Positions 34,466 through 45,698 are shown, numbered from the stretch's first letter. The stretch is 64,000 nucleotides of DNA from Dichetophora obliterata (GCA_963920525.1 OY986438.1:98567349-98631348), one strand, 5' to 3'. Notes: generated from the sequence alone by a model not told the origin. Program-made: numbers and translations.

Positions 34466-34745
34466 ACGCGCCGGGTTTCAGCTAGTAGTCAAAATAAAGT
34501 CGACTTTAAATTTAGTGCAAGCTTTTTGACAACATATTGAAAAACTCACAAATGCTTATATACTCGTGACTTAAAATTTACTCGAAACCAAAAAAGTACT
34601 CGAATAATCGCTTTTTGATCGTTTTGTTAAATGACGATTCTACAAATGCTTTTCCGATTTTTTAATTATTATATTAAAATTTTTTATTTTGTAAAAAATA
34701 TCAGGTAGAATAGACTACCAAAATGTATCGACAAATGCGTCACTA

Positions 34746-35097
34746 GTGTCTGTTTACGCTTATCTCACTCAACCGACTCACTTTGACGTCTACAAAACAC
34801 ATAAGGAAGTGGGGAGATGAATGTACCCTACATTTTGCGACTCACTTTGATTTGAGATTTGTCATTTTGAGTGTTTTTTCTTTTGTGCTTTAGAGCTGCC
34901 GAATTTGCAGTGCTATATGCAGCTAAGAAGCACACACTCAAGCTAATACTAATTTTTCATTGCTTTAAAATATTTTAGGTGAAAAACAACACAAAAGAAA
35001 ATTCAGACTCAAAGTGAAACAAGTTATGTGTGTGAACATTACAAAACTGTGTCATGTGAAAGTGAGTCGGTTGAGTGAGGCTAGTGTAAACCGACAC
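34746..35097. mobile_element. MITE, 352 bp, TSD CTA
   Basis: GTGTCTGTTTACGCTTATCT and AGGCTAGTGTAAACCGACAC are inverse, as are the inner CTCACTCAACCGACTCACTT and AAGTGAGTCGGTTGAGTGAG. CTA flanks both ends (34743-34745 and 35098-35100). A 135-bp relative lies at 62089-62223. Confidence 0.8.
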
Positions 35098-35202
35098 CTA
35101 TAAATAAGTTTTGACAAACTGATGTAAATCTGCTGTCAAATTTAGCATAAAAACTGGTATACAGAAATTCGGAGTATTAGTGCTTAATACTCCGTTTACA
35201 AA

Positions 35203-35648
35203 TGCCCATATTACACGATGTCCGTTTGCTCGGCGTACAAATAATTTTGTTGTTGCTTTGTTGTAGCGATGTGAAACTGTCAAAAATCTCTGAGAGTACG
35301 AGCGGATGAACATTTTGTAGGGCGTACAAAATAGGTTCATTTTGTACGCTGATCATATCGGCAAACATCGTACAAACAGTGTTGCTGGGTGTGAAATTAA
35401 AGTTTTGCAACGTTTTAGCTACTAAAAAGTATTTTTTTGAGGAAAAGTACTACTATTCTACTAAAACGTAATGAAAAAATAGTTGTGTGAAACCCTTAGT
35501 GCATAATTTAGGAGGAGAAAAAGTAATGAAATGTCAAAAGTGTTCGCCGTACAATTTCTGTCGTGTGACCTAACAGCGGAAAAAATGTAAAAGAGCTTAA
35601 AATGTGTTCATTGTTCGTCGTGCAAACAGACATCGTGTAATATGGGCA
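35203..35648. mobile_element. MITE, 446 bp, TSD AAA
   Basis: TGCCCATATTACACGATGTC and GACATCGTGTAATATGGGCA are inverse; AAA lies outside both. Several CGGCGTACAAA and GTACAAT motifs repeat inside. There is no gene; overlapping minus frames are not conserved. Confidence 0.75.
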
Positions 35649-35736
35649 AAACTAATCCGCGGACTAGGAAAGTGAAGAAATGACCGAGTACTAACTTTTC
35701 TTAATCCTCGGTTAAATAGTTTGTCCGCGAACCAGG

Positions 35737-36020
35737 GGGTCAATTCCCGTTCTGTTTTTCATCGCTAAGTCTCCTCTTAAAAATCCTTGGGTTTTCTCTA
35801 CGTAAATCAATAAAAATAATGTTGAAGTCATAAAGTAATCATCATGTTCAATAAAGTAATTTTTGTAAATGTTTTCTACCATTAAATACGTTTACATTTA
35901 TTTTTCATAAAAGCTTTGTTTAATAGACATTCAGCAACTCTCAAATGCTATTTAGCAACTACTTTAGGCGAACAAGAATCGCGTTTTTGTGCGCAGTGAA
36001 GTGAAAAAGTGAAATCGTTA
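35737..36020 (-). repeat. Inverted, truncated copy of the 1944-2550 element
   Basis: It starts GGGGGTCAATTCCCGTTCTG and follows the reverse of the 1944 copy: CTCCTCTTAAAAATCCTTGG, TTTTCTCTACGTAAATCAAT, AAAGCTTTGTTTAATAGACA, CGAACAAGAATCGCGTTTTT, then AGTGAAGTGAAAAAG. The far terminal repeat is missing. Confidence 0.65.
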
Positions 36021-36399
36021 AATTAAAACTACAGTATGACCTCGGTTACTGCAACTAATAAAAACTAAGACAGTTGCAAAAACCGCAGTTGCTGCATTGA
36101 CCAAGTCACACATATTTGGTGCGAAGATTGTAATTTTTCTTTTTATTTTTTTATTCAAACAATTTTTTTTATTTTATAACTTTTTTATTTGAAGAATTTT
36201 TCACAACTATATTCTTTGAACAATTTTCACAACTGAAATTTTCAAAATGAAAATTTCTGAAAATATAATAAATGAATACAATTCAAAATGTTTTTTTTAT
36301 AACAAGTGTTTTATAGGCAAGTGTAAGTATTTTCAATAATTGCTAAAATGATATAATACATTATTAATGATAAATCAAGGTAAGTGAAATGTAAGTTAA

Positions 36400-36495
36400 G
36401 ATAAAAGTCAACGTCAGGAGAGGTAAGTATTAATGTAACTAAAGGTAAGTATCAATGTAACGAAAAGGTAAGTATTAATGTAACAAAAGGTAAAA
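36400..36495 (+). repeat. Short tandem repeat AGGTAAGTATTAATGTAAC
   Basis: Three close copies plus partial ones of AGGTAAGTATTAATGTAACT, about 23-24 bp apart. Each copy contains AGGTAAGT, which is a perfect 5' splice-site consensus. Confidence 0.6.
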
Positions 36496-36853
36496 TAGGA
36501 TGTAGAGATTTACTCTATGTGGTGATGTAACAGAGCACCACACATATATAAACACTGATTTAAGTATTTATATACAAACAATATCTAGTTTATATTGTCC
36601 TAAAGAAAATTTTGTGCATAATTAATATATGTTTTTAGATAAAACTATTTAGTGTTATCAATTTACTTCGAAAATGATAATTTTTCAAGAAAATTTAATT
36701 AATTTTATTAATAATAATATAAAACACAAAACATTACATACAAACATATGCAATTTAATTTAACAAAAAAAAAAATAAATAAAAAATACGCATTCTTATG
36801 TACAAAATATGAGTAATGGGTCATTTGTTCTAGCTTTAAAAGAAGTCAGCAAT
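36496..36853. other. AT-rich gene-free stretch
   Basis: No repeat ends or coding frame. It includes A-rich runs near 36760. Confidence 0.4.
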
Positions 36854-37090
36854 TTAAGACAGTTTTTTGATACTAGAAATATGTTTCTGCACTGCAGTTT
36901 CGCGAAGATCTTGAAGAAGCAAAGCTTCTTTTAAGCCGATTTTGTTTTCTTCAGCCAATTGAATACAAATGTTTAATGAATTAATGGCATCCTTGGATTT
37001 TGTTTTAGGCAAATCCTGGATAATGCTAGTGATTTCAATTTCCTCTTCAAGGCAAAACGGAAAATGACCCCCAGCTAGACCACGGATTAG
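36854..37090 (-). pseudogene. C-terminal coding piece, pogo/Tigger/Jerky-like transposase
   Basis: The minus frame reads GGHFPFCLEEEIEITSIIQD, LPKTKSKDAINSLNICIQLA, EENKIGLKEALLLQDLRETA and VQKHISSIKKLS, then TAA. The arrangement of an acidic start, a helix with A-x-x-x-L-x-x-x-x-x-x-A-E-E and a final basic helix is like the tail of pogo-superfamily (Tigger/Jerky) transposases. No DDE core is left upstream. The frame remains open across the terminal repeat. Confidence 0.35.
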
Positions 37091-37174
37091 CGAAAGTTAG
37101 TACTCGGTGAAGAAATCGGCCATAAAAGTTATGAACATTAAACGCAGCTTAAGAATTAAAACAATACAACATAA

Positions 37175-37487
37175 AGGCCCCTATAGACGAGCAACTAATC
37201 GAAGAACTGGTTGATCAACTGGTTGGTATTTTTTCCTACAGACACAACTTTCAATTTATGGTAGTTATTAAAATTCAGTTCAAAAGATTTTATTTATAAA
37301 ATGCCCATAAATGAAAAAATTAAGTTTTCCGTTTGGTTGCTAAGTTTGTAACAAACACGAAAACTAGTTGATAACTCGTTGAGCTTCAGCCAAAAATATC
37401 AAAACTTTTTGATTTTCAGCAACTGATTGAAAAACTGCTTATTTTCATCAACCAGTTGTGCGATTAGTTGCTCGTCTATAGGGGCCT
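37175..37487. mobile_element. Harbinger-type MITE, 313 bp, TSD TAA
   Basis: AGGCCCCTATAGACGAGCAA and TTGCTCGTCTATAGGGGCCT are exact inverses, with TAA outside both (37172-37174 and 37488-37490). Inner AACTGGTTGATCAACTGGTT and CATCAACCAGTTG also pair. Confidence 0.85.
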
Positions 37488-37598
37488 TAAGGTAACGAAG
37501 AAGTTAATCATAAAACATCGACAGCATCAAAAACAGCAAATACACAAAATCAAACAAGCATCGAAAGCATAATAACAAATAGCAACAACAAATTACTA

Positions 37599-37862
37599 GA
37601 GGTATTCACGATTCAGTGCACTTGCCTGTGCAGTTGAGGACTTGTGCAGTTAGGTTTTCATGAACACACCACCATCACCATTTCAAAGCTGTCAACATTT
37701 TTCAATGCACACAAGTGCACAACTGCTCAAGTCCTCAAGTTGAAGGTAATAGTAGAAAAGCATTGTGCAGATTTTTGACGTACGTACAATTTGTTTTTGT
37801 AAAGTGCACAAGTCCTCAAGTCCTCAACTGCACAGGCAAGTGCACTGAATCGTGAATACCTC
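37599..37862. mobile_element. Palindromic MITE, 264 bp
   Basis: GAGGTATTCACGATTCAGTG and CACTGAATCGTGAATACCTC are exact inverses. The pairing continues through CACTTGCCTGTGCAGTTGAG. TACTA lies outside both ends (37594-37598 and 37863-37867). Confidence 0.8.
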
Positions 37863-38049
37863 TACTATAAACAATAAAGGGCTGCACCCATGATAGAATT
37901 ACCAGGTACTATTAATCGCTACTTTTACTCGTTACTTTGGGCATATAGTGTCAAATTGGTGTCAAATAAAAGTACTGCAAACACAACAAGAAGTAAAAGG
38001 GGATTTTTGATTTTACTTTTACCCATATGTCTACATATGAACATGAACA

Positions 38050-38465
38050 GGTGACGAAATTGACGAATTGCACGAGGACGCCTTAGAATACGTTGCAGGC
38101 TACATAATAAAAAAGGGCTACATTTTGAAAGTTTTCAAAGTAAAGATTGCTCCTTTACATAGGTGGATGAAGTCTCGCAAGGAGGACTGAAAAAGCCATC
38201 AGCTGCATTTATGGTAAAAATAAAAGATTTGGAGGCGATCTTTAATCAAGCCAATGGTAGGAACATTTAGTGTGCAAAGAGTACAGAAAAAAACTCGCTG
38301 AATTGTGTTCAGCAAACGAACTTCCCGAACCTGTGCAAGAGCTCTTCATAAAATGCAGAATGCATTTTCTGATTAAAAATTTTAATAAAAAATTAAAAAA
38401 TCAAAAATTAAAACAAAAAATGTTGGCAATAAAAAACTTTTGCAATTTCGTTTATAAAGCGATTG
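38050..38465 (+). pseudogene. P-element/THAP9-like transposase C-terminus (copy A)
   Basis: Pieces in three frames give a continuous C-terminal region: DEIDELHEDALEYVAGYIIK from 38050, then SKDCSFT, stop at 38159, VDEVSQGGLKKPSAAFMVKI and KDLEAIFNQANGRNI. After a further frame change come VCKEYRKKLAELCSANELPE and CRMHFLIKNFNKKLKNQKLK. The Y-V-A-G-Y box, the S-x-G-G-L-x-x-P-S box and the basic R/K-x-x-N-x-x-(L/I) tail are the conserved features of P and THAP9 transposases near their C-terminus. Copy B at 56150 keeps Trp where copy A has the 38159 stop. The catalytic core is missing in both. Confidence 0.6.
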
Positions 38466-38561
38466 ATTTGGTTTATATTTCAACAACTATATATTCAGCA
38501 CTATCATGAAAAATTTTTCACGCGAAACCGGAAAAGAGAGTTTTCATTATTATGTTAAATT

Positions 38562-40454
38562 TGTGAGGACGTAAGTCGTTTACACTCGTTTGCGTCCACA
38601 CGTAAGCCGAAGGCGGAGGATGTGAAAAAAATTAATTAAAATTATTTTTTTTGAGTTATATATACCCTATGATTATTTGTAAACACCGATAGTATCTTAT
38701 TGAGGATAGTTTAGGCTAGGGAAAATTCCAAATTGCTTAGTAAACAGGCAGCGTGTAAACGATCGCTAGGTGAAAGGATTTTTATCGGCTACCAACACTG
38801 CACTAAGTTGAGTACCACCGCCATCATGTATAGCAAAACCTACCTACACCAAACCCACCACACTGACACGGTGACTAAAAACTTAGTGACTACATGTTCG
38901 ACCAGCGCAAGAAAATTCATTTCTTGCTGCAGCCGCCACTTAGGTAAGTCATCAGCTTTGAAAAATTTCTAAGTCTTTCGCTAAGGCAGTTGCCTAGTAC
39001 GCCAGGGACATTTTTTTTTAAGAAAATTTTTCTAAGTCTTTTCGACACGAAAATTTTCTAAGTCTTTTTTTAAGAAAATTTTTCTAAGTCTTTTATTCAA
39101 GAAAAATTTCTAAGTCTTTCGCTAGGGCCGTTGCCAAGCGCGTCGGAAGCGAATTTCATCTGGGGGGGCAGTACAAATGGTGGTGCAAAAAAAGTTCACC
39201 AAAATTTCTTCACATGAAACATGAAGAAGAGAGAAAGAAGAGGAAAATATATAATACAAAAATATTATCGTTGTAAAAAAACTGATATTTTGAATAACTT
39301 TTCCTTTTAAATTGTTAGCAACTAGCTAAAAAAGTGGGGGGGCAACTGCCCACCTTTTCCCCCCGCTTCCGACGCCAATGGCCGTTGCCTAGTACGCCAG
39401 GGACATTTTTTTAAGAGAACATTTTTCTAAGTCTTTACGACATGAAAATTTTCTAAGTCTTATTTTTAAGAAAATTTTTTCTAAGTCTTTTCGACATGAA
39501 AATTTTCTAAGTCTTATTTTTAAGAAAATTTTTCTAAGTCTTTTCGACATGAAAATTTTCTAAGTCTTATTTTTAAGAAAATTTTGCTAAGTCTTTTAGT
39601 TAAGAAAAATTTCTAAGTCTTTCGTCATGGCCGTCGCCTAGTACATCGAGAATTCTCTTTTTCCCTTCGAGACTTTCGGGTACCGTTACGCCGCGTGGTC
39701 GGCACGCTAGAACATAGGTTGCGCTCGTCAAATCATGCCACTCGACCAGCAGAACGGGACTTGAGTAAATAAACGCTACACCGCCTGGCACGTGCCGAGT
39801 TGTTTTCTTTGGTTGGAGGAAGAGAAACAAGACAAACAAGCCCGTCGACGCGTTCCCATAACGCAGCTGTCCACCCACTGATGAATGCGTTTCCGAGATG
39901 TCTTTAGGTTATTTTTTTTTATGTCTCGGCTGCGCCGCGCTCGGTAACTTGCTACATCAAACAAACCCGTCGACGCGTTTTCGCCACATAGTTATCCACC
40001 CACTGTTGAATGCGTTTCCGAGATGTCTCTAGGTTATTTTTTTATATCTCGGCTACGCCGCGCGCGGTAACTTGCTACATTTTAATTTAGGTTATTTCAA
40101 TTCCCGATAGCTTTAGTTAGCCCCGTGCTGTGAGATGTCTTTAGGTGAATTTTCTTTAACTCTCGCAGCCATAGTTTTAAGATCAATTTGGTTTTGTTAA
40201 ACATCAATGATTTCCTTTTAAGTTTCTTTTGATTATTCTGATATCTACAGTAAACCATAAAGTAATTTTAAGACACCGTAATTTTAAGATAGAACAAAAT
40301 TTCGCTAAGAACAATAAACAACACATTGTATGTTTGACTAAAACTTAAGCGTGAGTTTTTTTCTTTTGTTTGATTTCTACAGCGGGGCTTTGTTTTGTGA
40401 GACACGAACCCTGGACACCGGCGAGTGATACCTCGGCCGGAAAGGTTCGTCACA
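38562..40454 (+). repeat. 5' LTR of G2, with internal tandem repeats and a MITE
   Basis: It matches 45699-47509 along its length. A 52-bp tandem unit, itself two related halves (AAGAAAATTTTTCTAAGTCT and CGACATGAAAATTTTCTAAG), is repeated around 39000-39110 and 39410-39620. The 244-bp insertion at 39136-39379 is absent from the 3' LTR. Downstream, GC-rich CCCGTCGACGCGTT blocks are duplicated at about 39840 and 39966. Confidence 0.85.
39136..39379. mobile_element. 244-bp MITE in the 5' LTR of G2, 10-bp duplication
   Basis: The ends contain GCGTCGGAAGCG and CGCTTCCGACGC. GGCCGTTGCC lies on both sides (39126-39135 and 39380-39389), while the 3' LTR has a single copy at the same place. A 9-10-bp duplication suggests the Mutator superfamily. 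Because it is in one LTR only, it came after integration of G2. Confidence 0.7.
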
Positions 40455-40455
40455 A

Positions 40456-40473
40456 TGGCGCCCGAACAGGGAC
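40456..40473 (+). other. Primer binding site of G2, tRNA-Lys
   Basis: TGGCGCCCGAACAGGGAC starts 2 nt after the 5' LTR. It is identical over 18 nt to the tRNA-Lys3 primer site used by lentiviruses and by some insect elements. Confidence 0.9.
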
Positions 40474-40780
40474 TACATGTCTACTAAGAAAGCCATCCGC
40501 TGCGCATGAGAAAAATTATTTTTTTTATATTCTTTTTTCTGGAAAATATATATCATACTTGAAAGTCATTCGACGCACACGTTGCTAGAAAGCCACACGC
40601 TGCGCAGGCGAGAATTTTTAATTGAATTAAAATACATTGTATTTTAAGGGAAAAAACCCTACAGTAATAATAATACTCTGTTGAAACTAATAAAACCCTA
40701 GGGCATTTATAATAATTTTACACACATAATAAATAGAATTTAATCATTACAGATAAGTATCTCAAGGTCTTTGCTAAGCC

Positions 40781-41951
40781 ATGTTAACCGTCACCTGGAT
40801 TTACTACCTGAAAAAAGAGGACCTCCTGCAGTATGCCAACGAGTTTGGATTCGACCCCGCTGGCACCGTCGACGAGTTGCGGAAGCGTTTCATTGGGTTC
40901 ATCAACGATCAGGAATACAAAGATGAACAGCTTGAACGCCTGACTGATCTTCAGGCTAAACACCGGCGAGCCGCATCGCCAATACCATCCGCTGATGACA
41001 CTACGGCAAAACCAGCACCGCCGACCGCCGCTACACTGCATGTCCCAACCGGTCCGATGCCTGGCCAATGGCCGGCCCTTCCCTCCTCCGCAAATGCTGT
41101 CCTGCGCACCATGGACCCGTACTTAGCAGTCATAGAACAAGTAAGAAAGTCGTCACTCAAATTTGACGGAAGAAGAGACCCCCCTAGCATTCATCGAACG
41201 AGTCGAGGAATTGGCCGAGGTCTACAGCATCAACACGAGCTATCTACCACGAACGATGCCCGAACTCCTCACCGATCGCGCACTCATCTGGTATAGGAAC
41301 AACAACGAGCACTGGGCCACATGGCAGCCGTTCAAAGGCAAACTCTTGAAGTTCTTCCTACCGCCCAGGTACCTAGAACGCATCGATGATGACATCAGAC
41401 GCAGGCTCCAGAAACCACGAGAACCATTCAAGCATTTTGTGGTCGACCTCCAAAACTTAATGCGACACGCCGGCTACAGCGAAGAACAGAAGCTGGAGCG
41501 AATCTTCCGAAACGCTCATCCGGATTATCAATGGTATATCCGTAGAAAGGATTTTTCGACTTTAGAGGAATTGGTCAATATGGCCGAGGACCTGGAGACT
41601 ATCCACCCCAACGAGCCAGATCGACCCCAGCGTAGTAACGCACGGCCAGAGCAACATCGCATGATGCAACAGCACGACCAGCGGGCCGAGGCACGAACGC
41701 GGCAGCCGCCTCAAGGCGAGTTAAGTCGACCGGAAGGTGAGATTAACCCCAGAACGGCATGTTATAACTGCGGTGAAGACGGGCACGTGAGGCAATCATG
41801 CAGAAAGCCCCAGAAACTATTTTGTTGGGTCTGCGGGCGCCGTAATAGTCTTACGATTCAGTGTTGCAGGAAGCCATCGGAAAACACCGTGGAGGGTCGC
41901 CTAGATCGAGGTGGGGCAGATCCTCCGGCAGAAGAGTCACGGACTCACTAA
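40781..41951 (+). pseudogene. gag: gag of G2 (one frameshift)
   Basis: It starts MLTVTWIYYLKKEDLLQYAN with a SAP-like segment (ATG at 40781). A Pro/Ala-rich linker is followed by SSLKFDGRRDP. Near 41165 the frame changes, and the capsid domain goes on as EETPLAFIERVEELAEVYSI, ... ALIWYRNNNEHWATWQPFKG and PREPFKHFVVDLQNLMRHAG. The nucleocapsid has a CCHC knuckle CYNCGEDGHVRQSC at about 41759 and a second, altered one (CWVCGRRNSLTIQC) where His is lost. Gag ends at 41951 and overlaps pol by about 90 nt in the -1 frame, which suggests programmed -1 frameshifting, though I see no classic slippery heptamer. Confidence 0.8.
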
Positions 41952-44900
41952 CTCACCTCTACCAAGATTCCAACCATATCTCCGCCGTCATCAACATGAA
42001 CGCAGTGTCAGCCCTTGCGACCATCGACACGGGTGCCACGCGAAGTTTCCTAAGCCAAGCTTTCGTCGACGGGATTCAAACGGAGTGCAGGTTTATACCG
42101 ACCGAGACGGTGGTCACGCTCGCCGATGGGTCTGTGAAACGATTACGACACGCAGTAGAAGTTCGAGTACAGATGGGTAACATAGACCGCCAATTCCAGT
42201 TCCTGGTAATGCCTGATGCTACCGACGAGGTCATTCTCGGAATGGACTTTCTAACGGAGACTGGCGCCACCTTTAGTTGCGGCGGAGCGACCATAACCTT
42301 GAGTAAGTCAACCCCCCAAAAAAATATTTCACACCGTTGTAGACAGATCGCCGGATGCAATGCTGGGGAGAGCGAACGCGCCTCGAAGTTCCTGGAAGAG
42401 GAGCTTAGAAAGTTTGAAGCCCTCCAGGGTGTGACGAACATCACCGAACACCGGATTATCATGGCAGACGAACGACCACTGAAACAACGCTACTTTCCGC
42501 GAAACCCGGCCATGCAAGCGATCATCAGTGAGGAGGTCGATAAATTGCTGGACAAAGGGTGCATCGAGCCATCACATAGCCCGCATAGCGCACCCATCGT
42601 CCTAGTGAAGAAGAAGACTGGAACGTGGCGATTATGTGTTGACTATCGGATGCTGAATAGCCACTCGATTCCTGACGCTTACCCTCTGCCACGGATAACC
42701 CACATTTTGGACAGATTGCGCGACGCCAAGTACATAAGTAGCCTTGACCTCAAAGATGGCTACTGGCAAATCCCCATGGAGGCTGAGAGCCGGAAGTATA
42801 CCGCATTTACTGTGCCCGGACGAGGTTTGTTTCAATGGGGAGTCATGCCCTTTGGTTTACATTCGGCCCCCGCTACATTCCAACGTGCCCTCGATCAAGT
42901 GATAGGACCCGAGCTCGAGCCCTTTGCTTTTGCGTACTTGGATGACATCGTGGTGACCGGCAGGACATTTGACGAACACTTGAAGAATCTCAAAGAAGTC
43001 TTCCGCCGTCTACAAGCGGCTAATCTCCGGATAAACGCAGAGAAATGCGAGTTTTTTAAAAGAAAGATCAAGTATTTGGGACATGTGGTCAGCACCGAAG
43101 GAATTCACACTGATCCCGACAAGATCGCCGCTATACGAGATCTCGAACCTCCTCAAAATGTCCGAGGAGTGCGACGCTTTCTCGGCATAGCGTCGTGGTA
43201 TCGTCGGTTCATTGCGGATTTCGCTGCTGTCGTCCGACCACTGACGGCACTTCTCAAAAAAGGGAAACATTGGAAGTGGGACGAACCCCAGCAACAGGCT
43301 TTTGAAGAACTTAAGAGGAAATTAACCGAAGCACCCGTACTAACCTGCCCAGACTTCGAACAAACGTTTTATCTACAGACAGATACCAGCGACACGGGCC
43401 TGGGTGCAGTATTAACCCAAAATATTGACGGGTCCGAGCACGTGATAGCGTATGCCAGTCGCCATTTGACTGAGCCGGAACAGAACTACTCCGCAACTGA
43501 GAAAGAATGCCTGGCAATCATTTGGGGCATTCGGAAAATGCGCCCTTATCTCGAGGGCTATAAGTTCGTGGTCATCACTGATCATTTATCATTGAAGTGG
43601 CTCAATTCAATTGAGAGTCCATCGGGACGCGTCGCTTGGTGGGCACTAGAGCTGCAACAATTTAATTTCACTGTACAATACCGTTAGGGCAGACAGAACG
43701 TGGTGGCAGACGCATTGTCCCGGCAACCCAATGAGGCCCTACAACGGCTTACGGTGGAACCGAGTAGCACACAAGAGTGCGCCTGGTTGAAGAAGAAAAT
43801 GGAGGAGGTCACCCAAGAACCCAGCAAGTACTCGGAATTCATCATCATCGACGGACAGCTGTTTCGACACCTCCCGCGAAATGCGAGTGATGAAGACTGT
43901 GAGCCTTGGAAAGTATGCGTGGCAAAACCTCAGCGAGCCCGGGTCCTGAATGAGAACCACGATAGTCCCAGTGCTGGCCACCTCGGAATACGAAAGACGA
44001 TTGCTCGGATAGCAAATCGATATTACTGGCCGGGAATGTTCCGGGAAATAAGCCAATATGTCCGGAAGTGCGAGTCCTGTCAAAAATATAAGGTCAGTCA
44101 GCAAGCGCCCGCCGGAGAGATGCTAACCAGAATACCCGAGGAACCGTGGTCGGTGGTGTGTGCCGATTTTGTTGGTCCCTTGCCTCGCTCAAAGCACGGG
44201 AATAGTATGCTGCTAGTGTTCTTCGACAAATTTTCCAAGTGGACAGAGCTGGTGCCACTGCGGAAAGCCACGTCAGAGAGCTTGCTGAAAGGATTTCGAG
44301 AACGGATTTTAGCGAGGTATGGAGTGCCGAAAATCCTCATCACGGACAACGGGACCCAGTTTACCAGTCGGGCATTCCAGCGATACTTAGAGGAAATTGG
44401 GGTGCGGTAACAGCTAACTGCACCATACACGCCCCAAGAGAATCCCACGGAACGGGCTAACCGCACCATCAAAACAATGATCGCCCAATTTGCAAATAAC
44501 AACCACAAGTTATGGGACGAACAACTACCGGAGATTTCTCTTGCCATAAACACTAGCGTCTCGGAGACAACTGGATATATCCCGGCATTCTTGACGCAAG
44601 GACGCGAGCCACGCCTTCCTCGGGCTCTACGACGAAGTCACCAGCGGTACAGGAATACGGCCGATAACACCGCCCGAGCGCGCTACGCTACTGCAGGAAA
44701 TCTTTACAATAGTACGACACAACCTGACACGAACATCAAAAGACCAGGCCCGCCACTATAATTTACGCCGGAGAAACTGGAAGCCTACAGTTGGACAACA
44801 AGTCATGGTCCGACAACACCCACTGTCGAAAGCGATCGACGATTTTAACGCTAAGCTCGCACCTAAATATGACGGGCCCTTCACGGTAACGGGGTTCCCA

Positions 44901-44990
44901 TCGGGGGTAATTGTGCGATTGCAGAAACCGGCAGAAACAAACGAGCGAACCGCCCATCTGGGCGAACTAAAACCTTTTTATTCACATTAA
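41861..44990 (+). pseudogene. pol: pol of G2 (two stops, one frameshift)
   Basis: Protease has ATIDTGATRSFLSQAF at about 42008. RT starts near 42520 (EEVDKLLDKGCIEPSHSPHS, then CVDYRMLNSHSIPDAYPLPR) and keeps an intact AYLDDIVV box at 42934. RNase H has QTDTSDTGLGAVLTQ, ATEKECLAI and ITDHLSLKWL. A TAG at 43685 interrupts before GRQNVVADALSR. Integrase keeps its HHCC (NENHDSPSAGHLG ... CESCQKYK) and DDE residues (CADFVGPL, ITDNGTQF, TERANRTIK). A TAA at 44408 and a frameshift near 44620 break it. The C-terminal SH3-like part (MVRQHPLS ... GELKPFYSH) ends at 44990. All catalytic residues are present, so only a few changes silence it. Confidence 0.85.
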
Positions 44991-45065
44991 ATTTTTATTA
45001 ACTCCAAGCGTAGACAACCCACTAATCTTTTTTTTCTCTTATCTTCCAAACTAGCTACACCAGCG

Positions 45066-45491
45066 ATGAAGATCTCTGATCAGAAGAACGAAAACGCCCT
45101 AAGCACGAAAACACTGCAGCGGAAATGTGACACCCACCCGGGTCGTTTAACACTCATCCTGGGTTCAAACTGGCTGGAGACGCCCTCCAACACCGGGCCC
45201 CTACGGTTAGCACCATACCGGCGTAGTCCGGGCCACGAGCGCCCACACCCCGCTGATGTACCACACCAGGCCACCACAATACGGCATAGAAACATGCAGG
45301 CGACAGTACAAAAACCTGGTGCCCAAACCCCAACCGGCCACCATGTCCAGGCCACACGTAGATGCGAAAGTGCAAACACTACCACAAGGTGCACTTGCCA
45401 AACCACGCGTTATCATCACAGAGTAGCAGAGTTCGGGACCAGAAAGAAGACCCCCCCTACTCACCGTAACCCAGAACGTACTCCCACCTAA
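45066..45491 (+). CDS. Uncertain downstream ORF of G2
   Basis: A 141-codon frame between pol and the 3' LTR starts MKISDQKNENALSTKTLQRK and is rich in Thr, Pro, His and Arg. It has no signal peptide, membrane helix or furin-type site, so it is not an env. The region is GC-rich and open on the other strand too, which lowers its value. It may be just 3' untranslated sequence. Confidence 0.25.
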   Translation: MKISDQKNENALSTKTLQRKCDTHPGRLTLILGSNWLETPSNTGPLRLAPYRRSPGHERPHPADVPHQATTIRHRNMQATVQKPGAQTPTGHHVQATRRCESANTTTRCTCQTTRYHHRVAEFGTRKKTPPTHRNPERTPT

Positions 45492-45680
45492 GCAGGCAGG
45501 GGGAACCACATCGAAATGCTACGCCAGCTTCTCACGCATGCGGATCGAGCGGGACGCCGACGGAATGCCGACTAGCGTCCGATCCCACGCAGTAGATCAA
45601 CCAGTCGACCTCATCCGGACAACACACGGTCTCACGCAGCACGATGCAGTATACCTACCCCAAGCCGCCTTCTGTCGCCA

Positions 45681-45698
45681 CCCGGAGCGGAGAGGAAG
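45681..45698 (+). other. Polypurine tract of G2
   Basis: CCCGGAGCGGAGAGGAAG directly precedes the 3' LTR and would prime plus-strand DNA synthesis. Confidence 0.7.

Larger units (their letters stand above)
31690..34487 (+). mobile_element. Helitron-like non-autonomous element(s) with internal satellites
   Basis: The region opens with a TATATATAAAAATGGATGT and GACTCCAAAACCGCTGAACC block and closes with GCAACGCGCCGGGTTTCAGC then TAGTAG. A GC hairpin before CTAG is Helitron-like. A 280-bp block at 31825-32105 is repeated at 33263-33543. Between and after lie two tandem arrays described separately. Frames such as 31681-32130 and 33013-33399 are artefacts of the repeats. No Rep or helicase is encoded. 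Family assignment rests only on the ends. Confidence 0.5.
35675..37117 (-). mobile_element. TIR element with a possible pogo-like coding tail
   Basis: GACCGAGTACTAACTTTTCT on the left faces GAAAGTTAGTACTCGGTGAA on the right. Related ends with CACCGAGTATTAGC and CTAATCCGTGGATTA occur at 61215, 61800, 61895 and 61985. The element contains an inserted MITE copy (35737-36020), an AT-rich stretch, a 22-bp tandem array and a minus-strand coding end (36854-37090). Confidence 0.5.

Noticed and set aside
39600..39964. Minus-strand ORFs in the 5' LTR of G2 (also at 46656-46934)
   Set aside because: They are repeated in both LTRs and lie in the GC-rich LTR segment; no protein family is recognisable.
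45066..45491. A possible env gene in G2
   Set aside because: No signal peptide, membrane helix or cleavage site. The region is GC-rich and open on both strands. Kept only as a low-confidence ORF.
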